A stretch of DNA of 51,895 bases from Bacteroidaceae bacterium (GTDB lineage: Bacteria > Bacteroidota > Bacteroidia > Bacteroidales > Bacteroidaceae). Position 1 is the stretch's first letter; the number at the start of each line of letters is the position of its first letter. The notes beneath the pieces were generated by a model. It did no database searches. It was given only the letters and a program-made list of their open reading frames with translations, and was not told the DNA's origin. A program made the translations under genes and the position numbers. Below, one piece after another: positions 35,401-43,540 of this stretch. The stretch covers positions 1-51,895 of the forward strand of contig JAGDCM010000009.1 in assembly GCA_017958545.1 (NCBI GenBank). The letters are read 5' to 3'.

Positions 35401-37567
35401 GACACCGACTAACCGCGTCTTTATCAATGAAACCTTTGAGAAAGAAGGCGGAATCTTCCAGACCGTCTCAGGTTTGACCCCTAATGGCATCTACCGTCTA
35501 ACGATACCGGCATTTTTCCGTGCCTCAGACAGAGCCCTTTGTGTTGCAGCCGACGGCGAGGGTCTGCAGCTCGGCAATGCCTACATAATATGTGGCGATG
35601 CCAAGGTGCGCATGAAGACATGGGCAGAAGACCGTACGGGCAATATCAGTCCCGATAATATGGAGGAGGCAGCCGAATGCTTCAATAACGGACTCTACCA
35701 AAATGTCGTCACAGGTCATGCCGATGACCAGGGGCAGCTAATCATCGGTCTAGGCGTAGCACACCGTAAGGCATCCCAGTGGCTCATATGGGGCGGAGTA
35801 AAACTGGAAGAGCTTCAGGAACCTATTGACTACACAGACAATATCATCAACCCGTCATTTGAAGATAATTTCAATGGTTGGACAAACAACGGCATGCAGC
35901 GTCAGAATAATAATGAGTCGAGAGCATGCAAGACAGGAACCTACTACTGCGAGCAATGGACAGAGACCATCAACTCACTTCCCGATGTTTCGGTTGTTCA
36001 GGTAGTAACAGGTCTGAAGGATGGCGATTACCTTGTCACCGCTACCTGTCATGCTGAGAGACAGGGCAGTGACATCGCTGTTAGCGGGGTATATCTGATG
36101 GCCGGTGACAATAAGACTGCCGTCACCGCAACTGATACCTACCACGTCATCGCTACTGCCGTAGGCGGCAATCTGACTATTGGCTTCGGATGCAATAGTA
36201 CAGATGCTAACTGGATAACTGTTGATAATTTCCAGATGAAATGGATAGGTTCTTCTGCAGAAAGCAATAAGACAACACTGCTTGTTCTTATTGATAAGCT
36301 GCAGAATCTCATTGACACGAAGGAAATCCTTCCTCTGGAGTTGCGTGACGAAGCTGCTGGCGTTATCAGCCAAGCCAACACTGCCGAAACCGACGAAGAG
36401 GTGCTGCTGGCTATTGATGCGGTAGCGAAGAAGTATGAGGAATTGGATGCTTATCGCATTCCTGTAGAGCGCAACGACAACTGCAACGCTTACCTTTTTG
36501 CCTACTTTCCCAGCAACAGTGACGAAAACCTCTATTACGCCCTTTCCACCGACGGCTACAACTACACCCCGCTTAATAACGGCCAGAAGATACTTAACTC
36601 ATGGGACTTTACTCTCTCCGGAGGCATACGCGACCCGCATATCCTGCGTGGTGAAGACGGTGTCTTCCGCATGGTAAATACTGATATGCGCAGCGCATTG
36701 GGATGGGCTAGCAATAGGGGCATTGTGATGAGTAAGAGCACAGACCTCATCCACTGGACCCATAGCACCGTCCATTTCCCCACGCGTTTCCCTGACGGCT
36801 GGAGTAGCGTCACCCGGGTGTGGGCTCCTGAGACAGTCTATGACCGCGAGACGGGTAAGTATATGGTATATTTCTCATTGCTCACCAGCGATGACGGCAC
36901 ATGCAATTACGACAAGCTGTTCTACTGTTATGCCAACGATGACTTTACCGATCTGGAAGACTATCCTGTTCATCTTTTCGACAGAGGCAGTGCAACCATC
37001 GATGCCGACATTATCTTCGACGAGACCGATCAACTTTACCATATGATATACAAGAATGAAGGCATCAACTCCATCAGTCACATTACCGCCAAATATCTCA
37101 CAGCCCGCGAAGGAGAGACTACAGGCAGTCAGTGGGGTGAGTTGGGAGGTGCCATCCAGCAAACGAATGTAGCAGTAGAGGGCGGAGGCATATTCCGTCT
37201 AATCGATACCAACATCTATGTTGTCATGTATGATTGCTATGGCTCAGGTTATTACCAATTCTGCTCCACCACAGATTGGAAGCGGTACACCCTTGTAGCT
37301 CAGACCGCCCAATCAGGTATGTTCACTCCCCGTCATGGCAGTGTCACTCCGCTCCATCCGGCTGAGACGCGCGCCCTAATCGACGCCTTTCCTACCGACG
37401 GCTTTGATATTGACTGCGGCGACCTTTCCGCTGTGGTGCTTCCGGCAGTGAAAGGAAAGGTTAATACTTCAGAGTTGCCAGTCTTTGACCTCTCCGGTCA
37501 CCGACTACCGGATGAACACGTTCACGGCATCTACATCCGAGGCGAAAAGAAGTATCGGGCGAAGTAA
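32405..37567 (+). CDS. Multidomain GH51 - GH43 glycoside hydrolase (arabinofuranosidase/xylosidase fusion)
   Basis: A 1720-residue secreted enzyme. The signal peptide is MKKTFLSALLWLTTVFVSLS. A GH51 alpha-L-arabinofuranosidase module (about 25-540, with a CBM4/9-like insert near 70-215) carries IEIGNENYN with acid/base candidate Glu359 and PGEYAV with nucleophile candidate Glu450. Next come a laminin-G-like or concanavalin-like segment (about 575-700), a YLKDCESGQYLARG trefoil-like domain (about 820-950), two CBM-like units opening NPSMADGIDGW and NPSFEDNFNGW, and a helical linker. A C-terminal GH43 five-blade module (about 1350-1690) has RDPHI with base Asp1410, IDAD (Asp1533/1535) and YKNEG with acid Glu1552. 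It ends in a short Prevotella-type tail. Substrate is probably arabinoxylan or arabinan. Confidence 0.88.
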   Translation: MKKTFLSALLWLTTVFVSLSQVTLTLRPDNYSHDISAAQYGIFLEEINHAVDGGLWSEMVSNRSFEDNESYPDRWWNGDNTTLSIATDNLMNAAQQQYLHVTPSVNGAIFGNNGYWGMRLDGQDYYTLTFYARADAAFSTILKASLLDYSNGNEFLSASKEITVDTKWQKISLTIPDANRVSGKAYLSLQTTSVNEFDIDVVSLMPAETYKGHGCRKDLAQMLEDLKPRFMRFPGGCYVEGQYSNGYRNRFEWKKTIGPIENRPGHWNINWNYRSSDAFGFHEMLQLSEDLGAVPLFVVNVGLGHGWYQNINYLDEFIQEALDAIEYANGATTTTWGAKRAANGHPEPFGLKYIEIGNENYNYYTWSNNDQSYQYPERYYMFYQAIKAKYPDIVCIGNVESWGTDNPSWRNDYPVDAVDEHYYRSPSWFASNYEKYDTYDRSGPKIYPGEYAVTSDFGTTGNLAAALGEAIYMQGMERNSDIVTMASYAPIFVNENDPKWMPDMIRFDATYSYGTPSYYVQKLMSQKLGTRNITWTEKGNNGDAFFDTYAGLSTWLTSAVFSDYKIYKDGVLVYSAPFDGTDPWTDLSGTFYEEDGTLVQTSTTMEGLLYLNNRVDLGDNYDIEVKATKTDGKEGFLIAFGYKDAKNYCWWNIGGWNNSQHAIEVCTNGAKTQYSIKSGNLITGRTYDLHIEVRNNHIKCYIDGTLYHDVILPMERCVYTSASREGDKLYVKLVNFSNEDCTTTLITSGYTASNIRLTQMKGETGLEENTASNMYNVVPQEKTLAAYGTNILVNVPAHSFNIYEMDISEGEMTDIGLMPEEGTYYLKDCESGQYLARGADWGTRATLSTLGIPVAITSIQDDIYTIRYRDLNAKLLGNLSDPYTDVNAGEETLWRFRDAGNGKVYLESTLDGKYFTSPVSGAGAEFTDDISKATAFTFVTSSAYEKYIAAMNSLTEETHYSIGADVTNLVTNPSMADGIDGWENTVHTYTSSGTIPIYQTPTNRVFINETFEKEGGIFQTVSGLTPNGIYRLTIPAFFRASDRALCVAADGEGLQLGNAYIICGDAKVRMKTWAEDRTGNISPDNMEEAAECFNNGLYQNVVTGHADDQGQLIIGLGVAHRKASQWLIWGGVKLEELQEPIDYTDNIINPSFEDNFNGWTNNGMQRQNNNESRACKTGTYYCEQWTETINSLPDVSVVQVVTGLKDGDYLVTATCHAERQGSDIAVSGVYLMAGDNKTAVTATDTYHVIATAVGGNLTIGFGCNSTDANWITVDNFQMKWIGSSAESNKTTLLVLIDKLQNLIDTKEILPLELRDEAAGVISQANTAETDEEVLLAIDAVAKKYEELDAYRIPVERNDNCNAYLFAYFPSNSDENLYYALSTDGYNYTPLNNGQKILNSWDFTLSGGIRDPHILRGEDGVFRMVNTDMRSALGWASNRGIVMSKSTDLIHWTHSTVHFPTRFPDGWSSVTRVWAPETVYDRETGKYMVYFSLLTSDDGTCNYDKLFYCYANDDFTDLEDYPVHLFDRGSATIDADIIFDETDQLYHMIYKNEGINSISHITAKYLTAREGETTGSQWGELGGAIQQTNVAVEGGGIFRLIDTNIYVVMYDCYGSGYYQFCSTTDWKRYTLVAQTAQSGMFTPRHGSVTPLHPAETRALIDAFPTDGFDIDCGDLSAVVLPAVKGKVNTSELPVFDLSGHRLPDEHVHGIYIRGEKKYRAK

Positions 37568-37612
37568 TTCGCGGATTCACGAATCTACGGATACATTATA
37601 AATAAATTATTT

Positions 37613-37650
37613 GAGCGCTCACAGAAACAATCTGCAGGCGCTCTTTTTTT
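37613..37650 (+). terminator. Intrinsic terminator after the GH51-GH43 gene
   Basis: GAGCGC (37613-37618) pairs with GCGCTC (37638-37643) around a 19-nt loop and is followed by seven T residues (37644-37650). It separates the gene from the converging GH31 gene. Confidence 0.7.
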
Positions 37651-37667
37651 AGCTTACATCTTACTTC

Positions 37668-39995
37668 TTACTTCTTACATCTGACTTCTTTGCCGTTGTA
37701 AGAGACAGTCTGGCTCTTGCCATCAGGGAGGATGACGGTGAAGCTGCGCTGGGACAGCATGCCGGGGAACTGACCCTTGCGGTCGCCGATAGTGAGAGTG
37801 CGTGACTTGTCGTTCCACGTCATAGGTATCTCGCTGTAGATGCCCTTCTCGTAGTTGTAACCGTCGCCCTCGTCCTCATAAAGAGTGAACGAAGCGTCGG
37901 CACCGGGATAGACGCGCAGCTCAATCGACGACCAGTCCTTCTCACCCACATACTGCATCTCGGGAGCGAAGGGAATGATGCTGCCGGCACGCACGAACAT
38001 AGGCACGCGGTCCAGCTGCGTAGTAAGCGTGAGCCACTGACCGCCCTTGTAGCGGGCACCCGTCCAGAAGTCGTACCACTCGGCACCTTTGGGAAGATAT
38101 TTCTTCGCGCTCTTCTGGGCGCTCCAGTCAATGGTGCCTTGCGGTGTCTCGGCCTTTACCTCCTTCTTGTCCCATCCCGTCATGGCATCCTCACGGATGA
38201 TTTGCTCCTTGGTGTACTGAGCCTCCAGAACGGGTGCGGCAAGGATGCTGCTGCCGAACATGAATTCATCCGTCATATCCCACACGGCGGCATCGCCGGC
38301 GAAGTCGCTGAAGAGGGGACGCAGATAGCTCGCGTTGTTGTTGGTCACCTGCCAGGCGGTGCTGTAGAGATAGGGGATGAAACGATAGCGCAGGCGTATC
38401 TGCTTCTCGATGGCGTCGTAGACGGGTTCGCCCTTCTTGCCGAACTGCCATATCTCGCGGGGAGCGTCGGCACCGTGACTGCGGAAGACGGGACAGAAGA
38501 GGCCGTACTGCATCCAACGCACGAAGAGTTCCTGGTACTGCGGATTGCGGGGAGCGGAACCGCCGCCCATCGTGTTGTAGGAGCCGCAGAAGAAGCCGCC
38601 TATGTCGGTGTTGAAGTTGGGATTGCCTGTGAGCGAGAAGCTCAGGCCTGCAGGCACCTGTTTGCGCAGCATGTCCCATGAAGAGGCTACGTCGCCGCTC
38701 CACATGTTGGAACCGTAGTGCTGCTGACCTGCGAACGATGAGCGGGTCATGATGAAGACGCGCTTCTTGTTTTCGGCCTCCTTGCGCTGCGACTCGTAGA
38801 CACCGCGCACCGTGGCCAGAGGGAAGGCGTTGCGCAGAGAGCGCCATGTGCCGCCCGTGACGGGGTGGGCGTAGTCCGACTCGCGGGGATTGAAGAAGTC
38901 GGGGTCGGTGGAATCCATCCACCAGGCGTCCGTACCATAGGTGTACAGGCGCTTGAGATACTTCCAATATATATCGCGTGCGTCGGAACTGAAAGCGTCG
39001 TAGACCTTCACACCCGAAGGATATTCCATGCGGGGAGGCCAGAAGGTGAGACCGCTCTGGGGCCATGTCTCGATGGGGAGCAGTAGACCCTTTGCGTCGA
39101 GTTCGCGGAACTGCTGCGTATGAGGTCCGAAGCTGGCCCAGATGCTTATCATGAAATGTGCGTTCTTGCGGTGCACCTCGTCAATCATGCGACGACCGTT
39201 GGCGAAGTCCTCCGTGAGGAAGTCCATGGCGTTCCACAGATAGTTGCTACCCCAGTACTGCCAGTCCTGAATGATGCCGTCGAGGGGCACCTGCAGTTCG
39301 CGGTACTTGTCGACTATGCCGAGCAGTTCGCGGCTGCTCTTATAGCGCTCCTTCGACTGCCAGAAACCGTAGGTCCACAGGGGGAACATGGGCACGTCGC
39401 CCGTAAGAGCGCGCATCTGTGCTATCACACCGTCGGCGCTGCCGCCCCACATGAAATAGTAGTCGATGCCTTCGCCGGCCTCAGAGGTGAACGACATACC
39501 GTCGGCATTGTCCTCGAAGACGGTGGGGGAGTAGTTCTCCCAATAAAGACCCCAGCCCTTGATGCTCTGCAGTACGCTCTGGAAGTCCTCCAGATTGGAC
39601 TGCTCCATACGCTTCTTCTCGCCGCGGCGGTTCATCTTGCCGTTCTGGAAAGTACCAAGACCGTAGACGGCTTCGCCCTTGTCGAGGGTGAATGTCTGCT
39701 GCACCTTGCTGACATCGTGGCTCTTCTCGCGCAGCAGGACTTTTCCCTTGCGGGTGAGGAACGTGACGCAACCCGTCTTCTCATTGAGGCGCACGGTGAG
39801 TTCGCTGCTGGAGATGCTGCCGGACTTCTTCACGAGGGGGACGTCCTGCTTCTGAGCCGTCACCACGAGACTCTTCGTGGGTTTGCCCTTCACGATGTGT
39901 ACGATGCCGGGCGTGATGAATTCGATGCTCACGTCCTGAGCACTGATGGCTATCGCCGCCAGGAGAGCGATAAATAGGGAAAGTGTCTTTTTCAT
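37668..39995 (-). CDS. GH31 family alpha-glycosidase, probable alpha-xylosidase
   Basis: A 775-residue exported enzyme. The ATG at 39995 gives the signal peptide MKKTLSLFIALLAAIAISAQ; the open frame continues upstream across the promoter. An N-terminal beta-sandwich contains YGLGTFQNGKMNRRG. The TIM barrel carries the catalytic nucleophile Asp361 in WWMDSTDPD and acid/base Asp435 in MWSGD. Further GH31 features are GIIQDWQYWG, GGFFCG and RSHGADAPREIW, followed by a C-terminal beta domain with VFVRAGSIIP-like MFVRAGSIIPFAPEM. WWMD-x-T-x-P with this QDWQYWG context is typical of Bacteroidales GH31 alpha-xylosidases, but alpha-glucosidase activity is possible. It converges with the GH51-GH43 gene and probably shares a hemicellulose role. 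Confidence 0.88.
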   Translation of the reverse strand: MKKTLSLFIALLAAIAISAQDVSIEFITPGIVHIVKGKPTKSLVVTAQKQDVPLVKKSGSISSSELTVRLNEKTGCVTFLTRKGKVLLREKSHDVSKVQQTFTLDKGEAVYGLGTFQNGKMNRRGEKKRMEQSNLEDFQSVLQSIKGWGLYWENYSPTVFEDNADGMSFTSEAGEGIDYYFMWGGSADGVIAQMRALTGDVPMFPLWTYGFWQSKERYKSSRELLGIVDKYRELQVPLDGIIQDWQYWGSNYLWNAMDFLTEDFANGRRMIDEVHRKNAHFMISIWASFGPHTQQFRELDAKGLLLPIETWPQSGLTFWPPRMEYPSGVKVYDAFSSDARDIYWKYLKRLYTYGTDAWWMDSTDPDFFNPRESDYAHPVTGGTWRSLRNAFPLATVRGVYESQRKEAENKKRVFIMTRSSFAGQQHYGSNMWSGDVASSWDMLRKQVPAGLSFSLTGNPNFNTDIGGFFCGSYNTMGGGSAPRNPQYQELFVRWMQYGLFCPVFRSHGADAPREIWQFGKKGEPVYDAIEKQIRLRYRFIPYLYSTAWQVTNNNASYLRPLFSDFAGDAAVWDMTDEFMFGSSILAAPVLEAQYTKEQIIREDAMTGWDKKEVKAETPQGTIDWSAQKSAKKYLPKGAEWYDFWTGARYKGGQWLTLTTQLDRVPMFVRAGSIIPFAPEMQYVGEKDWSSIELRVYPGADASFTLYEDEGDGYNYEKGIYSEIPMTWNDKSRTLTIGDRKGQFPGMLSQRSFTVILPDGKSQTVSYNGKEVRCKK

Positions 39996-40031
39996 GTGGA
40001 AAAAAATGTTTTGTTTTGATGTTTTCACGCG

Positions 40032-40100
40032 CAAAGATACTAAAAAAAAATAAATGAAACCGAGAATTAACATGTATCAACAAAAAAAATCGTATCTTTG
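40032..40100. promoter_or_regulatory. Divergent -7 boxes for the GH31 gene and nadC
   Basis: Minus-strand TATCTTTG (40032-40039) lies 36 bp before the GH31 ATG. Plus-strand TATCTTTG (40093-40100) lies 23 bp before the nadC ATG. The spacer between them is A-rich and carries no other recognisable site. Confidence 0.65.
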
Positions 40101-40123
40101 CGTGCAGATAAAGTGAAAAAGAT

Positions 40124-40996
40124 ATGCTTTCAGTAGAAGAATTGAATGACAGGCTGATAGATCTGGCCTTCAGCGAGGACATCGGCGACGGTGATCACAC
40201 CACGCTCTGTTGTATACCCGAGGATGCGATGGGAGAATCCAAACTCCTTATAAAAGAAGAAGGTATATTTGCCGGAGTGGAGATTGCCAAACAGGTGTTC
40301 CACCGTTTCGACCCCTCTCTTGAGGTGGAGGTGTATATCAACGACGGCGATGCCGTGAAGCCCGGCGACATAGTGATGTCGGTGAAGGGCAGGGAGCAGA
40401 GCCTCCTGCAGACGGAGCGTCTTATGCTCAACATCCTGCAGCGCATGTCGGGTATCGCCACGATGACGCACAAATACCAGCAGGCACTCATCGATGCCGG
40501 TACGAAGACCCATGTGCTCGACACGCGCAAGACGACACCCGGAATGCGTATGCTGGAGAAGGAGGCTGTGAAGATTGGCGGCGGAATGAACCACCGCATC
40601 GGACTCTTCGACATGATACTCCTCAAGGATAACCATATCGACTTCTGCGGCGGCGTGCACAACGCCATCTCGCGTGCTAAGGCCTACTGCAAGGCCAAGG
40701 GCAAGGATCTCAAGATAGAGTGCGAGGTGCGTAATTTCCAGGAACTGGACGAGGCGCTCAAGGAGGGTTGCGACCGCATCATGTTCGACAACTTCACACC
40801 CGAGGACACCGCCAAGGCCGTCAAGATAGTAGCCGGCAGAGCCGAGACGGAATCCAGCGGCGGTATCACCTTCGACACCATGATACCATACGCCAAGGCC
40901 GGTGTGGACTTCATATCCTTCGGCGCGTTGACCCACTCGGTAAAGGGACTCGACATGAGTTTCAAGGCAGCGGGATCGTCAAAATTGGCGATTTGA
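40124..40996 (+). CDS. nadC: Nicotinate-nucleotide pyrophosphorylase (quinolinate phosphoribosyltransferase)
   Basis: A 290-residue enzyme converting quinolinate and PRPP to nicotinate mononucleotide in de novo NAD synthesis. It has the family core: SEDIGDGDHTT near the N terminus, NILQRMSGIAT, LDTRKTTPGMR near residue 130, KIGGGMNHR, LLKDNHI and the ECEVRNFQELDEAL barrel strand. Length is normal. nadA and nadB are not adjacent. The stop codon lies in the loop of a hairpin (40981-41005). Confidence 0.95.
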   Translation: MLSVEELNDRLIDLAFSEDIGDGDHTTLCCIPEDAMGESKLLIKEEGIFAGVEIAKQVFHRFDPSLEVEVYINDGDAVKPGDIVMSVKGREQSLLQTERLMLNILQRMSGIATMTHKYQQALIDAGTKTHVLDTRKTTPGMRMLEKEAVKIGGGMNHRIGLFDMILLKDNHIDFCGGVHNAISRAKAYCKAKGKDLKIECEVRNFQELDEALKEGCDRIMFDNFTPEDTAKAVKIVAGRAETESSGGITFDTMIPYAKAGVDFISFGALTHSVKGLDMSFKAAGSSKLAI

Positions 40997-41005
40997 GCCA
41001 ATTTT
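40981..41005 (+). terminator. Hairpin terminator overlapping the nadC stop codon
   Basis: AAAATTGGC (40981-40989) pairs perfectly with GCCAATTTT (40997-41005). The nadC stop TGA (40994-40996) lies in the 7-nt loop. Only the stem itself supplies the T run. Confidence 0.55.
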
Positions 41006-41029
41006 GAAGTGAAGAATTAAGAGTGAAAA

Positions 41030-41287
41030 GTGAAGAGGGGGCTTCTCATATTTGCGGCGGCGTTGATGGCGGTGGGGATGCTCCTCATTGTGGCAGGCTG
41101 CGATGACAACGGGGGGGACGTTCCGGTATATCTGCCCATTGATCAGGTTAACACCGGTCTGCCGAAGGTGGAGATAAAGATACCCGGCGGCGAGGAAATC
41201 CAGAGCAAGGAAGAATGGCTCGACGGTGTGCAGATGACAATCTACGACACCGACGGGAGCGTGAACTATCAGGGGACATCCAGATGA
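41030..41287 (+). pseudogene. N-terminal remnant of a CotH-family lipoprotein
   Basis: An 85-codon ORF beginning with GTG inside a GTGAAG-type simple repeat. It encodes a lipoprotein signal ending at Cys24 (IVAGC), then LPKVEIKIPGGEEIQSKEEW and MTIYDTDGSVNYQGTSR. In Prevotella CotH-kinase proteins this pattern is normally followed at once by a conserved RGRGNSTW motif and the kinase core; here the frame stops exactly before that point. The sequence that follows is the unrelated dipeptidase, whose ATG overlaps the stop (ATGA). I read it as a truncated remnant, although expression of a small lipoprotein coupled to the dipeptidase cannot be excluded. Confidence 0.6.
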
Positions 41288-42948
41288 AGGTCAGGATATT
41301 ACATGTCGCGATGCTGTTTGTGCTGCTCTTCGGCATTCGGTCCTCAAAGTTCAGTGAGGTCAGGGCCTGCACTAATCTCATTGTGTGCAAGGGAGCTTCC
41401 GTTAACGGCAGCACGATAGTGTCGTACAGCGCCGACAACTACGGTTCCTATGGTTACCTCTTCTTCTTCCCGCGCGGAGAGCACAAGAAGGGCGAGATGC
41501 GTCCGATATATCATTATGACACGGGCAACTACCTTGGTGAAATACCCGAAGCGCGCGAGACGTATCAGGTGGTGGGGCTCTCCAACGAGTTCCAACTCAC
41601 CATTCTCGAGACGACATTCGAGGGGCGCGAGGAGCTCTGGGGTGGCAAGGACGGTATTCTGGACTACGGCAGCCTGATGCAGATTGCCCTCCAACGCTCG
41701 CGAACGGCACGCGAAGCCATCAGCACGATGACATCGCTCGTGGAGCAGTACGGCTACGAGAGCGAGGGCGAGACATTCACAATCTCCGACCCGCGAGAGG
41801 TGTGGATTATGGAGATGATAGGCAAGGGCAAGGATGAGAAGGGTGCCGTGTGGGTAGCTCGCAGAGTGCCCGACGACTGTATCACGGCGCATGCCAACCA
41901 CAGTCGCATCAAGACTTTCCCCCTCAACGACCCCGACAACTGCCTCTATTCCAAAGACGTGATATCCTTTGCCCGCAAGAAGGGCTATTATACCGGCAAG
42001 CGCGATGAGGACTTCTCCTTCCAGGCAGCGTATGCTCCAGCAGATTTCGGCGCACTGCGCTATTGCGAGGCGCGTGTGTGGAGTTTCTTCAACAAGTGGG
42101 CTGCCGAGGATATGACGCAATATCTTCCTTATGCTATGGGAGATGCGAGTGCCGAGGGTATGCCTCTGTGGGTGCTCCCCCGCACGAAACTCACGTGTCA
42201 GGACGTAAAGGATATGATGCGCGACCACTATGAGGGCACTCCGCTAGATATTACATCCGGACTCGGTGCCGGTCCCTACGAGATGCCCTATCGCCCCACA
42301 CCGCTGGAGTGGGAGGTGGACAGTGTGAGGTATTTCAACGAGCGACCTATCTCCACGCAGCAGTCGGCATGTGTCTATGTGGTGGAAATGCGCTCGTGGC
42401 TTCCCGACAATGTGGGTTGCTGTCTGTGGTACGGCAACGATGATGCCAATATGATACCCCTTGTGCCCATTTATCCGGGTAGTATGCAGAGCGTGCCCGA
42501 GTGCTTCCATCAGAATGCAGGTAACGCCTTCACCTTCTCTTTCCGTAGTGCCTACTGGCTGCAGAACTGGGTGAGCAATATGGTCTACTATCGCTACTGC
42601 CAACTCTTCCCTGAACTCCGTCAGCAGCGCGACGTTCTGGAGCGCGACTGGCTTTCCCTTCAGGGCGATGTGGAGCAGCAGGCTTTGGATGCAGGAGAGG
42701 GAGGACGAAAGGTGCTCAACGACTACTCTCATCGCGCCAGCGGACAGATGATGGACGAATGGATGTTACTTTCTCAACGCCTGATAGTCAGATATAACGA
42801 CATGGCCGTTAAAGTAATTGATGAGGACGGGAACTACGTGAAGACACCTGGGGGCCAGCCTCGTCCTGTGCAGCGTCCGGGTTACACGGAAAGCTACCGT
42901 CGGCGTATTGCTGCGGAGGAGGGAGAGCGCTATAGGATGCCTGAATAA
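41284..42948 (+). CDS. Exported C69-family dipeptidase (PepD-like)
   Basis: A 554-residue N-terminal-nucleophile (Ntn) hydrolase. The start at 41284 gives a signal-like N terminus followed by ACTNLIVCKGASVNGS, where Cys29 is the expected catalytic N-terminal cysteine after processing; Ser/Asp/Asn residues of the Ntn site follow (STIVSYSADNYG). Other C69 features are TFTISDPREVWIMEMIGKG, VPDDCITAHANHSRI and the YNDMAVKVIDEDG C-terminal region. C69 dipeptidases cleave a wide range of dipeptides; signal-bearing Bacteroidales members work in the periplasm or outside. The ATG overlaps the CotH remnant stop. A 158-aa unknown gene follows after 17 bp. Confidence 0.88.
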   Translation: MKVRILHVAMLFVLLFGIRSSKFSEVRACTNLIVCKGASVNGSTIVSYSADNYGSYGYLFFFPRGEHKKGEMRPIYHYDTGNYLGEIPEARETYQVVGLSNEFQLTILETTFEGREELWGGKDGILDYGSLMQIALQRSRTAREAISTMTSLVEQYGYESEGETFTISDPREVWIMEMIGKGKDEKGAVWVARRVPDDCITAHANHSRIKTFPLNDPDNCLYSKDVISFARKKGYYTGKRDEDFSFQAAYAPADFGALRYCEARVWSFFNKWAAEDMTQYLPYAMGDASAEGMPLWVLPRTKLTCQDVKDMMRDHYEGTPLDITSGLGAGPYEMPYRPTPLEWEVDSVRYFNERPISTQQSACVYVVEMRSWLPDNVGCCLWYGNDDANMIPLVPIYPGSMQSVPECFHQNAGNAFTFSFRSAYWLQNWVSNMVYYRYCQLFPELRQQRDVLERDWLSLQGDVEQQALDAGEGGRKVLNDYSHRASGQMMDEWMLLSQRLIVRYNDMAVKVIDEDGNYVKTPGGQPRPVQRPGYTESYRRRIAAEEGERYRMPE

Positions 42949-42965
42949 CGAAAGGAGAAAAGACT

Positions 42966-43442
42966 ATGATATCGACCCTGATGATATTGCTCTATTGGCA
43001 CGTATGGGTGCTGATGAACGGCAACCTCGAGGAGGTGCGTCCCGAACAGACGGCCACTGAGGTGAAGCCCGGTTGGAAGATTGTCGACATCGAGACGCGT
43101 TCCCACAAGGTGCGTTACCTCTGGGGCGTGAGCAGTATGCAGCTCTTCGGTCCCACGGACACCCTTGTGATAGACCCGGGCGACGGCGTATTGTCGGATT
43201 TCCTCCTCGTGCCGTTGAAGCGCAAGGCGGAGTATCGCCGTCTGCGCAAGGAGAAGATGATGGACAACAAGTATCAGGTGCTCGATTTCCACTCCTTCAG
43301 CATCACTCCCTACGGCGACGATGCCTTCCGTGTGACGCCGCTCAAACCGTTGCTTCCTGGAGAGTATGTCATCTACAATCGCAACAGCGAGCCGGTGGGT
43401 GAGAAGGAGGACTACGAGGTGTATCCCATCACGGTGAAGTGA
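42966..43442 (+). CDS. Hypothetical protein downstream of the dipeptidase
   Basis: A 158-residue protein, not recognised. Residues 1-20 (MISTLMILLYWHVWVLMNG) form a hydrophobic N-terminal segment that could be a signal peptide or anchor. The remainder is beta-rich, with VRYLWGVSSMQLFGPTDTL and a C-terminal half that looks like a small beta-sandwich (PLLPGEYVIYNRN). A Shine-Dalgarno-like AAAGGAGAAAAG precedes the ATG, unusually clear for this phylum. It lies 17 bp after the dipeptidase stop and is probably co-transcribed with it. No terminator is evident before the rnf promoter at 43490. Confidence 0.7.
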   Translation: MISTLMILLYWHVWVLMNGNLEEVRPEQTATEVKPGWKIVDIETRSHKVRYLWGVSSMQLFGPTDTLVIDPGDGVLSDFLLVPLKRKAEYRRLRKEKMMDNKYQVLDFHSFSITPYGDDAFRVTPLKPLLPGEYVIYNRNSEPVGEKEDYEVYPITVK

Positions 43443-43489
43443 GAAAAGAGAGAAAAAGAGGGCGTTTATTGAAAAAATGTTCTCCTTTT

Positions 43490-43521
43490 TTTGTCTGTAT
43501 ACCTTAAAATAGGTATCTTTG
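43490..43521 (+). promoter_or_regulatory. Promoter of the rnf operon
   Basis: TTTG (43490-43493) and TATCTTTG (43514-43521) are spaced by 20 bp. They lie 20 bp upstream of the ATG of the 54-residue first gene. Confidence 0.75.
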
Positions 43522-43540
43522 CACTTCGTAAACCTAAAAA

